NCBI RefSeq assembly: GCF_030283205.1
Contig: NZ_JASNWF010000013.1
Span: 1 to 64,000, forward strand
Origin: Actinomadura opuntiae
GTDB taxonomy: Bacteria > Actinomycetota > Actinomycetes > Streptosporangiales > Streptosporangiaceae
Length of the DNA: 64,000 nt
Direction: 5' to 3'
Numbering within the stretch: position 1 is the first letter of the stretch; each line of letters opens with the position of its first letter. The position numbers were made by a program, and so were the translations under genes. Shown piece after piece: positions 31,571 through 40,223 of the stretch. Under the pieces are notes generated by a model. It did not search any database. It was not told where the DNA came from and saw nothing but the letters and a program-made list of their open reading frames with translations.

Positions 31571-33670
31571 TCGGTGGTGGCTTTCGCCGGGCCAGGCGGA
31601 GTCGAGGTCGACCGGGTCGGGGTCGATGCCGGGGACGGTCTGCTCGCACCAGACGACCTTGCCGGCGGCGGTGCGGCGGGTGCCCCAGCGGTGCGCGAGC
31701 TGGCTGACGACGAGCAGGCCGCGGCCGTTCTCGTCGTCGTCCTCGGCGCGGCGGAGCCGGGGCAGCGCGGCGGACCGGTCCAGAACCTCGCACACGAGCG
31801 TGCGCTCGAACAGCAGGCGCAGCTCGATGGGGCCGGGCGCGTAGCGCAGCGCGTTGGTGATGAGCTCGGAGGCGAGGAGCTCGGTGGTGTAGTCGAGCTC
31901 GTCCAGGCCCCACTCCTCCAGCCGGGTGCGGACGAGGCCGCGGGCGCGGCGGACGGCGGCGGGGTCGGCGGGCAGCGTCCAGGAGACGAACCGGTCCTCG
32001 GGGATGCGGCGCAGCCGGGCGATGAGGACGGCGATGTCGTCGCGGTGCTGGTCGGCGTAGACGCCGGCGAGGGTGGCCTTGGCGAGGTCCTCCATCGGGC
32101 GGTCGACGGCGCCGGGGCCGAAGATGCCCTTGAGCCGGGCGAGGCCGTCGTCGATGTCGCGGCCGCGGTTCTCGACCAGGCCGTCGGTGTAGATGACGAA
32201 CAGGCTGCCGTCCTCGACGGTGAACTCGCGGCTCTCGATGGCGGCGCCGCCGGCGACGCCGAGCGGCGGGGCGGGCGGGACGGTCAGGTACTCGGTGTCG
32301 CCGGACGGGCCGGCCAGCAGCGGCGGCAGGTGCCCGGCGGAGGCGATCTCGATGGTGCCGGTGGTGGCGTCGTAGACCGCGTACACGCAGGTGGCGAAGT
32401 GCGGCTCCTGCTCGCCCAGCTCGATCATCAGCTCGTGCATGACGTGCAGGGCGTCGGCGGGCGGCAGTTCGAGGTTGGCGAGGGTGTGCAGGGCGGTGCG
32501 CAGCCGGCCCATGGTGACGGCGGCGCGCACCCCGTGCCCGGCGACGTCGCCGACGATGAGGGCGACGCGGGCGCCGGGCAGCGCGATCGACTCGTACCAG
32601 TCGCCGCCGACCTCGACGAGCTTGCTGCCGGGCAGGTAGCGGTGCCGGACCTCGACCGAGGACGGCGCGGACAGCCGCAGCGGCAGCAGGCTGCGCTGCA
32701 GCGCGAGCGCGGTGGAGCGCTCGCGGCTGAACTGCCGGGCGTTGTCGATGACGATGGCGGCGCGGGCGGCGAACTCCATGCCGATCTCGACGTCGTAGGC
32801 GTCGAACTTGCGGAAGCCGGGGATGCGGGTGCAGGCGATGAAGCCGAGCAGCGTGTCGCTGGCGATCATCGGCAGCAGCACCATGGACACGTCGGCGAGC
32901 AGGTCGCCGGCGGGGCGGCGGCGCCACTTGTCGCCGATGTCGCCGGCCGCGTCGGCGTCGATGTGCGGCAGGTGGACGGGCTGGGCGGTCTCCATCACCT
33001 GGCGGTAGGGGGTGCCCTCGGGGAACACCAGCACCTCGCCGACGGGGAAGGTGGCGCCCCACGCGGGGTTGCCGTCGTCGGAGGTGACGGCGATGCGGCG
33101 CAGCACCGCGGCGCCGGACTCGCTGTGCACCTCGTCGGCGGCGACGAGGCTCTCCAGCACCAGCACGGACGCGGCGTTGCAGAAGTGCGGGACGACGACG
33201 TCGACGAGGCCGCGGGCGGACTGGTCGAGGTCGAGGGACGCGCCGAACCGGGTGAGCTGGTCGTCCATCAGGGCGCGGCGCATCAGGGCCGGGTCCTGGT
33301 AGCGCTCGCTGGGCGGCAGCGGGACCCGGACGTACAGCAGGCCGGCGGGGCCGGCGCCGCTCTCGCCGCCGAGCATCGGCTGGGCGGTGACGACCGCGTC
33401 CGGGGACGGGCCGCCGTCGCCGCGCGGGACGGCCAGCACGGCGGTGCGCTCCTGGCCCGCGGCCAGCGCCTCCAGCAGCGTCTCGAGCTCGGCCTTGGCC
33501 TCCTCGGCGACGAGGTCGGCGGCCGGCCGGCCGATCAGCTCCTGCGGGGCGCGGCCGATGACGGCCGCGGCGTTGGGACCGCACTGGACGATCCGCCGGG
33601 CCCCGTCCACGCCCAGGACCAGGGTCCGGGACGCCGAATCGGTGGCGGGCGCATCGCCTCGCGGCGCCAT
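31565..33670 (-). CDS. PAS-GAF-SpoIIE phosphatase-HATPase regulatory protein
   Basis: 701 residues. Domains in order: PAS-like (about 10-90, IVQCGPNAAAVIGRAPQELIGRPA), GAF (about 145-320), PP2C-type SpoIIE phosphatase (about 340-540; VGGDWYES, VGDVAGHGVRAAVTMG, FVIYTDGLVENRGRDIDDG), and an HATPase_c anti-sigma-like kinase domain at the end (TTELLASELITNALRYAP, DDDENGRGLLVVSQLAHRWG). Such proteins control sigma factors by dephosphorylating anti-sigma antagonists and by acting as anti-sigma kinases. No partner sigma or antagonist gene is nearby. ATG at 33670 with AGGTGAG at 7 nt; a GTG at 33682 is the alternative. Confidence 0.9.
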   Translation of the reverse strand: MAPRGDAPATDSASRTLVLGVDGARRIVQCGPNAAAVIGRAPQELIGRPAADLVAEEAKAELETLLEALAAGQERTAVLAVPRGDGGPSPDAVVTAQPMLGGESGAGPAGLLYVRVPLPPSERYQDPALMRRALMDDQLTRFGASLDLDQSARGLVDVVVPHFCNAASVLVLESLVAADEVHSESGAAVLRRIAVTSDDGNPAWGATFPVGEVLVFPEGTPYRQVMETAQPVHLPHIDADAAGDIGDKWRRRPAGDLLADVSMVLLPMIASDTLLGFIACTRIPGFRKFDAYDVEIGMEFAARAAIVIDNARQFSRERSTALALQRSLLPLRLSAPSSVEVRHRYLPGSKLVEVGGDWYESIALPGARVALIVGDVAGHGVRAAVTMGRLRTALHTLANLELPPADALHVMHELMIELGEQEPHFATCVYAVYDATTGTIEIASAGHLPPLLAGPSGDTEYLTVPPAPPLGVAGGAAIESREFTVEDGSLFVIYTDGLVENRGRDIDDGLARLKGIFGPGAVDRPMEDLAKATLAGVYADQHRDDIAVLIARLRRIPEDRFVSWTLPADPAAVRRARGLVRTRLEEWGLDELDYTTELLASELITNALRYAPGPIELRLLFERTLVCEVLDRSAALPRLRRAEDDDENGRGLLVVSQLAHRWGTRRTAAGKVVWCEQTVPGIDPDPVDLDSAWPGESHHRG

Positions 33671-33832
33671 GACGGATCTCACCTGACGCGCTCCAGACAG
33701 CCGGTCGTCTTAGCACTACTCAGCGACAGTATGGGGCATGACGCGTGATCGGCGGGAGAAGATCACGGTTACCGCGCCGAAAACCGTCCTGTACGCGGAT
33801 TCCGGGGCCCCGTCTCCCGGGGGAGCGGCCGC

Positions 33833-33858
33833 CCGGCGCCCCCGCCGAGGGGCGCCGG
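33833..33858 (-). terminator. Terminator after the MFS-TetR operon
   Basis: 10-bp perfect stem CCGGCGCCCC/GGGGCGCCGG with a 6-nt loop, seven bases downstream (minus strand) of the TetR stop codon. No clear T-tract. The 160 bp from here to the SpoIIE-type gene hold no other gene. Confidence 0.7.
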
Positions 33859-33864
33859 ATCCGG

Positions 33865-34455
33865 TCAGGACGGGGCGCCGATCCCGCGCAGGAGGGCGTC
33901 GACGACCGTGTCCGCGTACCCCTCGGGGAAGGCGTCCTGCGGGGTCTTCGTCGACAGCGACCCGGTCAGCATCGAGATGGCGACCTCGACGTCGAGGTCG
34001 GCGCGCAGCTCCCCGGTCCCGATGCCGCGCCGCAGCACCTCGCGGATGACGGCGCGGCGCGGTTCGATGACGTCCTGCTTGTACCGGGCGTACAGCTCGG
34101 GATGCTTCTCGGCGCTGCCGACCACGTTCCAGAAGCAGCGGGAGTAGCGCTTCTTACGCTCGGCGGCGAAGGTCCGCGCGATCTCGGTGAGGTCCTCGCG
34201 CGCGGACGCGCCGGACGGCCGGGGCATCTCGCCCTTCGCCGTGCCGAGCGCGTCCACGATCAAGGCCTCCTTGCTGGGCCAGCGCCGGTAGATGGTGGTC
34301 TTGCCGACGCCGGCCCGGGCGGCCACCGCCTCGATGGAGACGCCGGCCACCCCGGACTCCGCGGCGAGCAGGTCCAGGGTGGCCTCGATGATGGCCTTCT
34401 CGGCCCGCTCGCTGCGCGGGCGTCCAGGCGCGCGGTTGGTCGTCGTGTCGTTCAT
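33865..34455 (-). CDS. TetR family transcriptional regulator
   Basis: 196 residues. After a short basic arm (NRAPGRPRSERAEKAI) comes the HTH, GVSIEAVAARAGVGKTTIYRRWPSKEALIV (about 38-68). The C-terminal ligand domain is of the TetR_C type found with drug exporters. It lies 15 bp downstream of the MFS gene on the same strand, so it is probably co-transcribed and represses the operon. Candidate sites are the two 25-bp direct repeats at 36065-36136. Confidence 0.9.
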   Translation of the reverse strand: MNDTTTNRAPGRPRSERAEKAIIEATLDLLAAESGVAGVSIEAVAARAGVGKTTIYRRWPSKEALIVDALGTAKGEMPRPSGASAREDLTEIARTFAAERKKRYSRCFWNVVGSAEKHPELYARYKQDVIEPRRAVIREVLRRGIGTGELRADLDVEVAISMLTGSLSTKTPQDAFPEGYADTVVDALLRGIGAPS

Positions 34456-34470
34456 GGCATGCTCACGTTC

Positions 34471-36033
34471 TCACACGTGCGCCTTCTCCGGTTCCGGCGC
34501 CGCCTGCTTGTCCTCGACGGGGGCGGCGGTGCGTCCGGGCATCCACTTCAGGACGACCAGCGCGCCGATGAAGGACACCACGGCCGCGGCGATCGACGCG
34601 GTGTGCATGGCGTGCACGAACGCGGTGTCGGCGGGGCCGACCAGGCCCTGGCCCGCGGTGCCCATCCGGGCGGCGACGGCGTGCGCGCCCTCGATGGACT
34701 CGCCGGCGGCCTGGCGGGCGCCGGCGGGCAGCGCGGCGAGCCGGTCGTGCAGGTCGCCGCGGTAGACGGACGCGACGACGGAGCCGAGGACGGCGACGCC
34801 CATCGCGACCGCGACCTGGCGGGCGACGTTGTTGACGGCCGATCCGGCGCCGGCCTTCTCGCGCGGCAGAGCGGACATGACCGACTCGGTCGCGGGCGGC
34901 ATCACGTTGGCCATCCCCGCGCCCTGCACGAAGAAGATAGCGCCGAGGATCCACATGGGGGTGTCCGTGCCGACGAACTGGTAGCTCGCCAGCGCGACGG
35001 TGACCAGCAGCAGCCCGGACGTGCAGACGGCCTTGGCGCCGAACCGGCGGACCATGGCGGCGCTGCGCGGGGAGAAGATCAGCTGGGCGGCGGCGAAGGG
35101 CAGCACCATCGCGCCGGACTCCAGCGCGCTGAGCCCCCGCACGGACTGCATGTAGAAGCTGGTGAAGAAGAACACGCCGGTGGCGGCGAAGAAGCACAGC
35201 GCGATGGACGCGACGGCCGCCGACATGCGGGCGTCCTTGAACAGCCGGACGTCGAAGGCGGGCGAGGCGGTGCGGGCCTCGTGCCAGACGAACAGGGCGA
35301 GGACGGCGAGGCCGGCGAGGATCGGGCCGAGGGTGCTCAGGGTCAGCCATTCGCCCTTGTCACCGCCCTGGATGATGCCGTACGACACGACGACCAGGCC
35401 GACGACCGACAGTACGACGCCGATCGGGTCGAGCCGTCCGGGGTTCGGGTTGCGCGACTCGGGCACCAGGAACGCGATCAGCGTGACGCCGGCGGCGATG
35501 ACCGGCACGTTGATGAGGAAGACCGAGCCCCACCAGAAGTGGGCGAGCAGCAGGCCGCCGGTGAGGGGGCCGATGGCGACGCCGAGGCCGACGGCGCCGG
35601 CCCAGATGCCGATGGCGCGGGCGCGCTCGTGCGGCTCGAAGACGTTGGAGATGATCGACAGCGTCTGCGGCATGATCGCGGCGCCGCCGAGGCCCATCAG
35701 GGCGCGGGCGTAGACGAGCTGGTCGGGCGACTGGGCGTACGCCGAGGCCAGCGAGGCGACGGCGAACACGGCCATGCCGCCCATCAGCACGCGCTTGCGG
35801 CCGATCCGGTCGCCGATGACGCCGAAGGTGAACAGCAGCCCGGCGAAGACCAGCGTGTAGGAGTTGATCGACCACTCGAGCTGGCTCTGGGTGGCGCCGA
35901 GGCCCTTCTCCGGGTCGGCGATGGTCTTGAGCGCGACGTTGAGGATGGTGTTGTCCAGCACCACCACCAGCAGGCTCACGGTCAGGACGCCGAGGATGTA
36001 CCACCGGCGCCGCTGGACGGTCTGGGAGTCCAC
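34471..36033 (-). CDS. DHA2-family (14-TM) MFS drug exporter
   Basis: 520 residues with about 14 membrane helices. Motif A FGVIGDRIGRKRVLMGG and motif C GLGVAIGPLTGGLLL are the marks of EmrB/QacA drug:H+ antiporters; the final loop before the last helix is long and soluble (SVYRGDLHDRLAALPAGAR...). A charged cytoplasmic tail ends the protein. GTG start at 36033 with AAGGAG four bases upstream. In an operon with the TetR gene, so export of an inducing compound is expected. Confidence 0.9.
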   Translation of the reverse strand: MDSQTVQRRRWYILGVLTVSLLVVVLDNTILNVALKTIADPEKGLGATQSQLEWSINSYTLVFAGLLFTFGVIGDRIGRKRVLMGGMAVFAVASLASAYAQSPDQLVYARALMGLGGAAIMPQTLSIISNVFEPHERARAIGIWAGAVGLGVAIGPLTGGLLLAHFWWGSVFLINVPVIAAGVTLIAFLVPESRNPNPGRLDPIGVVLSVVGLVVVSYGIIQGGDKGEWLTLSTLGPILAGLAVLALFVWHEARTASPAFDVRLFKDARMSAAVASIALCFFAATGVFFFTSFYMQSVRGLSALESGAMVLPFAAAQLIFSPRSAAMVRRFGAKAVCTSGLLLVTVALASYQFVGTDTPMWILGAIFFVQGAGMANVMPPATESVMSALPREKAGAGSAVNNVARQVAVAMGVAVLGSVVASVYRGDLHDRLAALPAGARQAAGESIEGAHAVAARMGTAGQGLVGPADTAFVHAMHTASIAAAVVSFIGALVVLKWMPGRTAAPVEDKQAAPEPEKAHV

Positions 36034-36064
36034 AGTGCTCCTTGGGTCGTGGACGGGGGAATGC

Positions 36065-36136
36065 GATACGGCTACGTCTCGTTTCGTAAGGAGCGTACGC
36101 CGCCCGCCACCGATACGCAACCGTAGCGTTTCGTAA
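36065..36136. promoter_or_regulatory. Two 25-bp direct repeats upstream of the MFS-TetR operon
   Basis: Copies at 36065-36089 and 36112-36136 share GATACG at the left and CGTTTCGTAA at the right (19 of 25 positions identical), 47 bp apart. The first is 32 bp upstream of the MFS start. The spacing and location suggest paired operators for the TetR product, or a duplicated promoter shared with panB. Confidence 0.55.
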
Positions 36137-36258
36137 TCTGTTCCCGCCCGCGCCCGGAAATTCCGGGAATCTCGGGGACTACCCGAATCGTTTTCCAAGT
36201 GGCACCATCGAATCCGTCTGGGTACGCCACCGTGGCGCCTCAAGACCGGAGGTTCTGC

Positions 36259-37110
36259 ATGTCTTCATCTGTAGCGCCGCCCGCACAGCCGACCGCCCTC
36301 TACGGCGGCACCGGCGGGCGGAGGGTCACCGTACGCGACATCGCCGCCGCCAAGGAGCGGCACGAGAAGTGGCCGATGCTCACCGCCTACGACGCCCTCA
36401 CCGCGCGGATCTTCGACGAGGCCGGCATCCCCGTGCTGCTCGTCGGCGACTCCGCCGCGATGGTCGTCTACGGCTACGACTCGACCATCCCGGTCACCGT
36501 CGACGACCTGGTCCCCCTCGCCGCCGCCGTCGTCCGCGGCTCCAAGCGCGCGATGGTGGTCGCCGACCTGCCGTTCGGCTCGTACCAGACCGGCGTCCCC
36601 GAGGCGCTCGCCGCCGCCACCCGCTTCCTCAAGGAGACCGGCGCCCACGCGGTCAAGGTCGAGGGCGGCCGCCGGATCCTGCCGCAGGTCGAGGCGATGG
36701 TCGCCGCCGGCATCCCGGTGATGGGCCACCTCGGCCTCACCCCGCAGTCGGTGAACGTCTTCGGCGGCTACCGGGTGCAGGGCCGCGGCCAGGCCGGCGA
36801 GGAGCTGATGGCCGACGCCAAGGCCCTGGAGGCCGCCGGCGCGTTCTCCGTCGTGCTGGAGTGCGTCCCCGAGGACCTCGCCGGACGCGTCACCGCGTCG
36901 CTGTCCATCCCGACGATCGGCATCGGCGGCGGCAACCAGACCGACGCCCAGGTGCTGGTCTGGCAGGACATGGCCGGCCTCACCCCGCACACCGCGAAGT
37001 TCGTCAAGAAGTTCGCCGACATCGGCACCGTGCTCGGCGACGCCGCCCGCACCTACGCCGAAGAGGTCGTCAACGGCACCTACCCGGCGCCCGAGCACAC
37101 CTACAAGTGA
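36259..37110 (+). CDS. panB: 3-methyl-2-oxobutanoate hydroxymethyltransferase PanB
   Basis: First committed step of pantothenate synthesis: adds a hydroxymethyl group from methylene-tetrahydrofolate to 2-oxoisovalerate. 283 residues with the TIM-barrel blocks MLTAYDALTARIFDEAG, LVGDSAAMVVYGYDSTIPVT, DLPFGSYQTG, HAVKVEGG, MGHLGLTPQSVN, VLECVPEDLA and IGIGGGNQTDAQVLVWQD; metal-binding Asp and catalytic Glu regions intact. ATG preceded by GGAGG at 7 nt. In M. tuberculosis panB (Rv2225) is also close to glnE, glnA2 and the Hip1-type hydrolases, so the position is ancestral. Confidence 0.97.
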   Translation: MSSSVAPPAQPTALYGGTGGRRVTVRDIAAAKERHEKWPMLTAYDALTARIFDEAGIPVLLVGDSAAMVVYGYDSTIPVTVDDLVPLAAAVVRGSKRAMVVADLPFGSYQTGVPEALAAATRFLKETGAHAVKVEGGRRILPQVEAMVAAGIPVMGHLGLTPQSVNVFGGYRVQGRGQAGEELMADAKALEAAGAFSVVLECVPEDLAGRVTASLSIPTIGIGGGNQTDAQVLVWQDMAGLTPHTAKFVKKFADIGTVLGDAARTYAEEVVNGTYPAPEHTYK

Positions 37111-37210
37111 CCGGCACCGGCGCCGTCACCCGTCCGCGCGGCTGACGGGTCCCGGCACCCGCCCGACCACTCCCGGCCCCGTCACCGACCCACCCCGGTG
37201 GCGGGGCGGC

Positions 37211-37250
37211 GCCCGTGCGGCCGCGCCTCGCCCGGTGCGGCCGCACGGGC
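37211..37250. terminator. Hairpin between convergent panB and membrane-protein genes
   Basis: Perfect 14-bp inverted repeat (37211-37224 with 37237-37250, arms GCCCGTGCGGCCGC) and a 12-nt loop. It ends 9 bp from the stop of the opposing gene at 37259. Probably a bidirectional terminator without a T-tract. Confidence 0.7.
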
Positions 37251-37258
37251 GTCCCGCG

Positions 37259-37990
37259 TCACTGGTCCGGGTTCGAGCGGACCAGTTCGCCGTCGCCGGC
37301 CCGGCCCGCGCCGGCCTGGCCGTTGCGGGGCACCGGGACCCGGGGCGGGCCGTCCGCCACGATCTCGTCGCGCAGCGTCTCGACGGCCGAGCGCAGCACG
37401 TCCGGCCCCGCCACGTTCATCAGCAGCAGCCCCAGGTTCAGCGCCATCTGCCCGTCGGTCATCTCGCTGCCGGCGAGCGCGTCCACCGCGGTGCGCAGGT
37501 CGGCCTGGTCCTCGGCGGAGACGTTCTGCAGCAGGCCGAGGCAGTACGTCGGCAGCGCCAGCCTCGACTTGGCGAACGAGACCCCGCGCATGATCTCCCC
37601 CGCCTCCTGCGCGCGGGTCTTGGCCTGCATCCGGTCGACGCCCCGGTCCGCGGCGGCCAGCAGCGAGGTCAGCAGCGTGCTCGGCCCGACCGCGACGTCC
37701 TCGTCGCCGACCCGGACGGTGAACACCGCGCTGCGGAACACCATCATCGAGCCGAGGCTGGCGACCAGCACCTGCGTCGCCGCCGCCACGTGCGGCGACG
37801 CCACCCCGAACCGCCAGCCGAAGGTGTGCAGGAGCAGCAGCGACCCGGCGCCCGCCGCCCCGTTGATCAGCACGTACGCCCAGGTGCTCGGCACCCGGAC
37901 CAGCGTGGTGGGGCGGTCCCGGTACCGGCTGACCAGCTCGGCGACGCCGACCAGGCAGCTCAGCGAGACCGCGACGAGGTAACCGACCAT
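37259..37990 (-). CDS. Hypothetical membrane protein
   Basis: 243 residues, not recognised. The N-terminal third has about three membrane helices (VGYLVAVSLSCLVGVAEL; AYVLINGAAGAGSLLLLHTF; AATQVLVASLGSMMVFRSAVF), then a short beta segment (FTVRVGDEDVAVGPSTLL) and a helical cytosolic domain (ADRGVDRMQAKTRAQEAGEIMRG...). The tail is Gly/Arg-rich. It lies 10 bp downstream of the small winged-helix gene on the same strand, so the two are likely one operon. The 37110-37259 gap holds only the panB terminator. Confidence 0.7.
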   Translation of the reverse strand: MVGYLVAVSLSCLVGVAELVSRYRDRPTTLVRVPSTWAYVLINGAAGAGSLLLLHTFGWRFGVASPHVAAATQVLVASLGSMMVFRSAVFTVRVGDEDVAVGPSTLLTSLLAAADRGVDRMQAKTRAQEAGEIMRGVSFAKSRLALPTYCLGLLQNVSAEDQADLRTAVDALAGSEMTDGQMALNLGLLLMNVAGPDVLRSAVETLRDEIVADGPPRVPVPRNGQAGAGRAGDGELVRSNPDQ

Positions 37991-38000
37991 CCGGGCCCGA

Positions 38001-38339
38001 TCACCGCCCGGTCAGCCGGACGACCTCGTCGATCTCCCGCTCGATCGCGACCAGCCCCCGGTCGTGCAGCCGCTCGACCGCGTCGGCGACCTCGAGCAGC
38101 CCGAGCCCGGTCGCGTGCCTGATCTCCGCCAGCGACAGCGGCCCGCTCGCGGACCGCAACTGGTCGAGCACTCGGACATGGGCGTCGCTGCCGGTCCCGC
38201 CCGCGTCCGCCTTGCCGAAGTCGCCCCGCGCGTGCGGGGCCTCGGGGGCGCCCGGCGCGCCCGGCTCCCCGGCACCGGCGGCGCGCCCGGGAGGGGCCAG
38301 GAACGTGCTCCACGGGTCCGCGGACCGGATCTGCCTCAT
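38001..38339 (-). CDS. Small winged-helix-like protein
   Basis: 112 residues from the ATG at 38339 (MRQIRSADPWSTF, AGGTGAAG upstream). A long low-complexity Gly/Ala/Pro linker (about 15-45) is followed by a likely winged helix: HVRVLDQLRSASGPLSLAEIRHATGLGLLEVADAVERLHDRGLVAIER. No enzyme motifs. It may be a DNA-binding regulator or a protein-interaction winged helix. First gene of a two-gene unit with the membrane protein at 37259. The 231 bp upstream, to npdG, hold no convincing gene. Confidence 0.65.
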   Translation of the reverse strand: MRQIRSADPWSTFLAPPGRAAGAGEPGAPGAPEAPHARGDFGKADAGGTGSDAHVRVLDQLRSASGPLSLAEIRHATGLGLLEVADAVERLHDRGLVAIEREIDEVVRLTGR

Positions 38340-38570
38340 CTTCACCTGCCCTGTCGCATGCCGATCATAGGCGGCGCCGGAGCCGGTGCGGCGGAACCGC
38401 CGCGCCATCCCCCACGGCGGACACCGGCGCCGTGCGCCGCGCCCGCCCGTCTCGTCCATGCTCCAACGTCAGCACTTGGACGCGCCGCGGTCGGCTACCG
38501 CTCCCGCCATTGTCGCCTTTCCTGGCCGGAACGCGCCATCCCCGCCGGCGAACGCGCTCCCGCGCCCGCC

Positions 38571-39266
38571 TCAGACGTCGGTGATGCGCAGGCCGGCGTG
38601 GGCCTTGTAGCGGCGGTTCATCGAGATGAGGTTGGCGGTGAACGCCTCGACCTGGCCGGCGTTGTGCAACCGGCCGCCGTAGACGCCGCGCATGCCCGGG
38701 ATGCGCCCGGCGAGCGCCTGCACCAGGTCGGTCGCCTCGCGGTCGTTGCCGAGGACGAGGACGTCCAGCTCCATCCCGTCCACCTCGGGGTCGAGCAGCA
38801 GCTTGGCGGACACGTGGTGGAACGCGGCGACGACCCGGCTCTCGGTCAGCACGGACGCGGCCTGCTCGGCGGCGCTGCCCTCCTCGACCGGCAGCGCGAA
38901 CGCGCCCTTGCCCTTCTCGAAGCCGAGCGGGTTCACGCAGTCCACGACGATCTTGCCGGCGAGCACCTCGCGCAGCGACTCCAGCAGCGCCTTGTGCCCG
39001 TCCCACGGCACCGCGACGATCACCACGTCGGCGTCGCCCGCGGCGGCCGCGTTCTCCGCGCCCGACACCGGCAGGTCCGCGCCGAGGTCGTCGGCGGCCT
39101 GCTGCGCCCGCTCCGCCTTGCGCGAGCCGATGACCACGCGGTGGCCGGCCAGCGCGAACCGGCGCGCCAGGCCCTTGCCCTGGTCCCCGGTGCCGCCGAG
39201 GATGCCGATGGTCAGGCCGGTCACGTCGGGGAGGTCGTAGGGCGTCTTCTGCTGCTGTTCGGTCAT
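38571..39266 (-). CDS. npdG: F420:NADPH oxidoreductase NpdG
   Basis: Transfers hydride between NADPH and coenzyme F420, supplying reduced F420. 231 residues. The N-terminal Rossmann motif GLTIGILGGTGDQGKGLARRFALAGHRVVIGSRKAERA carries the NADP-binding GGTGDQG and SRK. The C-terminal half (VVAAFHHVSAKLLLDPE; LVLGNDREATDLVQAL) is the F420_oxidored part. It shows that this organism uses F420, as actinomycetes of this type do. ATG at 39266. It is divergent from the hypothetical gene at 39368. Confidence 0.92.
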   Translation of the reverse strand: MTEQQQKTPYDLPDVTGLTIGILGGTGDQGKGLARRFALAGHRVVIGSRKAERAQQAADDLGADLPVSGAENAAAAGDADVVIVAVPWDGHKALLESLREVLAGKIVVDCVNPLGFEKGKGAFALPVEEGSAAEQAASVLTESRVVAAFHHVSAKLLLDPEVDGMELDVLVLGNDREATDLVQALAGRIPGMRGVYGGRLHNAGQVEAFTANLISMNRRYKAHAGLRITDV

Positions 39267-39367
39267 GCCGCCGAGTCTGCCAGGCGGCCTTTGCGCGGCT
39301 TCGCGGCGCCCTCCCGGGTCGCGCGAAACCGGCGTGGCGCCCGCGCCGCGTGCGGCACCATGGTGCG

Positions 39368-39955
39368 GTGGACGCCGAGCAGATCGTGATGTTGCGCGAG
39401 GTGCTGTCCGCCACCGGATGGCTGGAGCGCACCCAGGACTTCGGGCGCGCCCTGCGGGTCACCTCCCGCACCCCCGGCGGGCTGCTGCTGGTCGGCACGC
39501 CCGCGGAGGACCCGTGGCACCTCGCCGCGCACCTGGACGACGAGGCCCGGCTCGGCGACGCCCCCGGCCTGGCGCCCACGCTGGTGCGCTGGTCGCCGCC
39601 GCAGGACGCGCCGCCCCACCTGAGCATCGGGCTGGCGCGGCTGGAGGAGGCGCGGCGCGGCGAGACGCTGTTCGTCGTCGCCGAGGACGCGGCGCCCGCC
39701 CCGCTGCTGGAACGGGTCGACGACGCGCGCCGCGTCGGCGCGACGATCCTCGCGCTCGACGGCGGCGACCGCGAGCTGGAGGGCCTGGCGCACGAGGCGC
39801 TGACCGTCCCGCCGGGCGAGGCGCTGCTGTCGTTCGACGGCGCGCAGCACCTGGTGAGCGCCGCGGCGGGCCAGGAGCCCGCGCGCGGCGCCCGCGGCCT
39901 GCGGCACCGCCTCGCGCGGCTGCTCGAGGCGGTGACCGGCCCGACCGTCGACTAG
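39368..39955 (+). CDS. Hypothetical protein
   Basis: 195 residues from the GTG at 39368 (VDAEQIVMLREVLSATGWLERTQDFGRALRV); GTG 39350 would add six residues. Soluble alpha/beta protein: GGLLLVGTPAEDPWHLAAHLDDEARL, TLFVVAEDAAPAPLLERVDDARRVGATILALDGGD. The second half resembles a SIS- or Rossmann-like nucleotide fold, but no motif is certain. I do not recognise the family. It lies between npdG and the small protein gene, 21 bp from the latter's end. Confidence 0.65.
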   Translation: MDAEQIVMLREVLSATGWLERTQDFGRALRVTSRTPGGLLLVGTPAEDPWHLAAHLDDEARLGDAPGLAPTLVRWSPPQDAPPHLSIGLARLEEARRGETLFVVAEDAAPAPLLERVDDARRVGATILALDGGDRELEGLAHEALTVPPGEALLSFDGAQHLVSAAAGQEPARGARGLRHRLARLLEAVTGPTVD

Positions 39956-39976
39956 TCCGCTGGTCCTCGTCGTCCC

Positions 39977-40153
39977 TTAGTCCTCGTTGTCCTTGCGCCA
40001 GGCCTCGTTGCGCTCCCGGGCCAGCGCCAGCGCGCCGGCGGCGGCGCTCTCGTCCGGGTACGGGCCCATCCGGTCCTTGTTCGGGCACCCCGGCCCGTGC
40101 TCGACCTTCATGTGCTTCAGGCAGAACCACCAGTCACCCTCGTCACCGGCCAT
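39977..40153 (-). CDS. Small conserved actinobacterial protein (58 aa)
   Basis: 58 residues from the ATG at 40153, preceded by AAGGAG at 5 nt. Sequence features: DWWFCLKHMKVE near the start, HGPGCPNKDRMGPY in the middle, and a helical tail (ALALARERNEAWRKDNED). The Cys/His spacing (CLKH...HGPGC) could bind a metal, but this is only a guess. Short proteins with this WWFCLKHMKVE pattern are familiar from many actinomycete genomes, with no known role. Divergent from map, 70 bp apart. Confidence 0.8.
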   Translation of the reverse strand: MAGDEGDWWFCLKHMKVEHGPGCPNKDRMGPYPDESAAAGALALARERNEAWRKDNED

Positions 40154-40223
40154 CGGCACTCCTTCCGATCATGGCTCGCGCGGGGATTCGTTGCCGCGAT
40201 GCCGCTGACTACACTCCATCACT

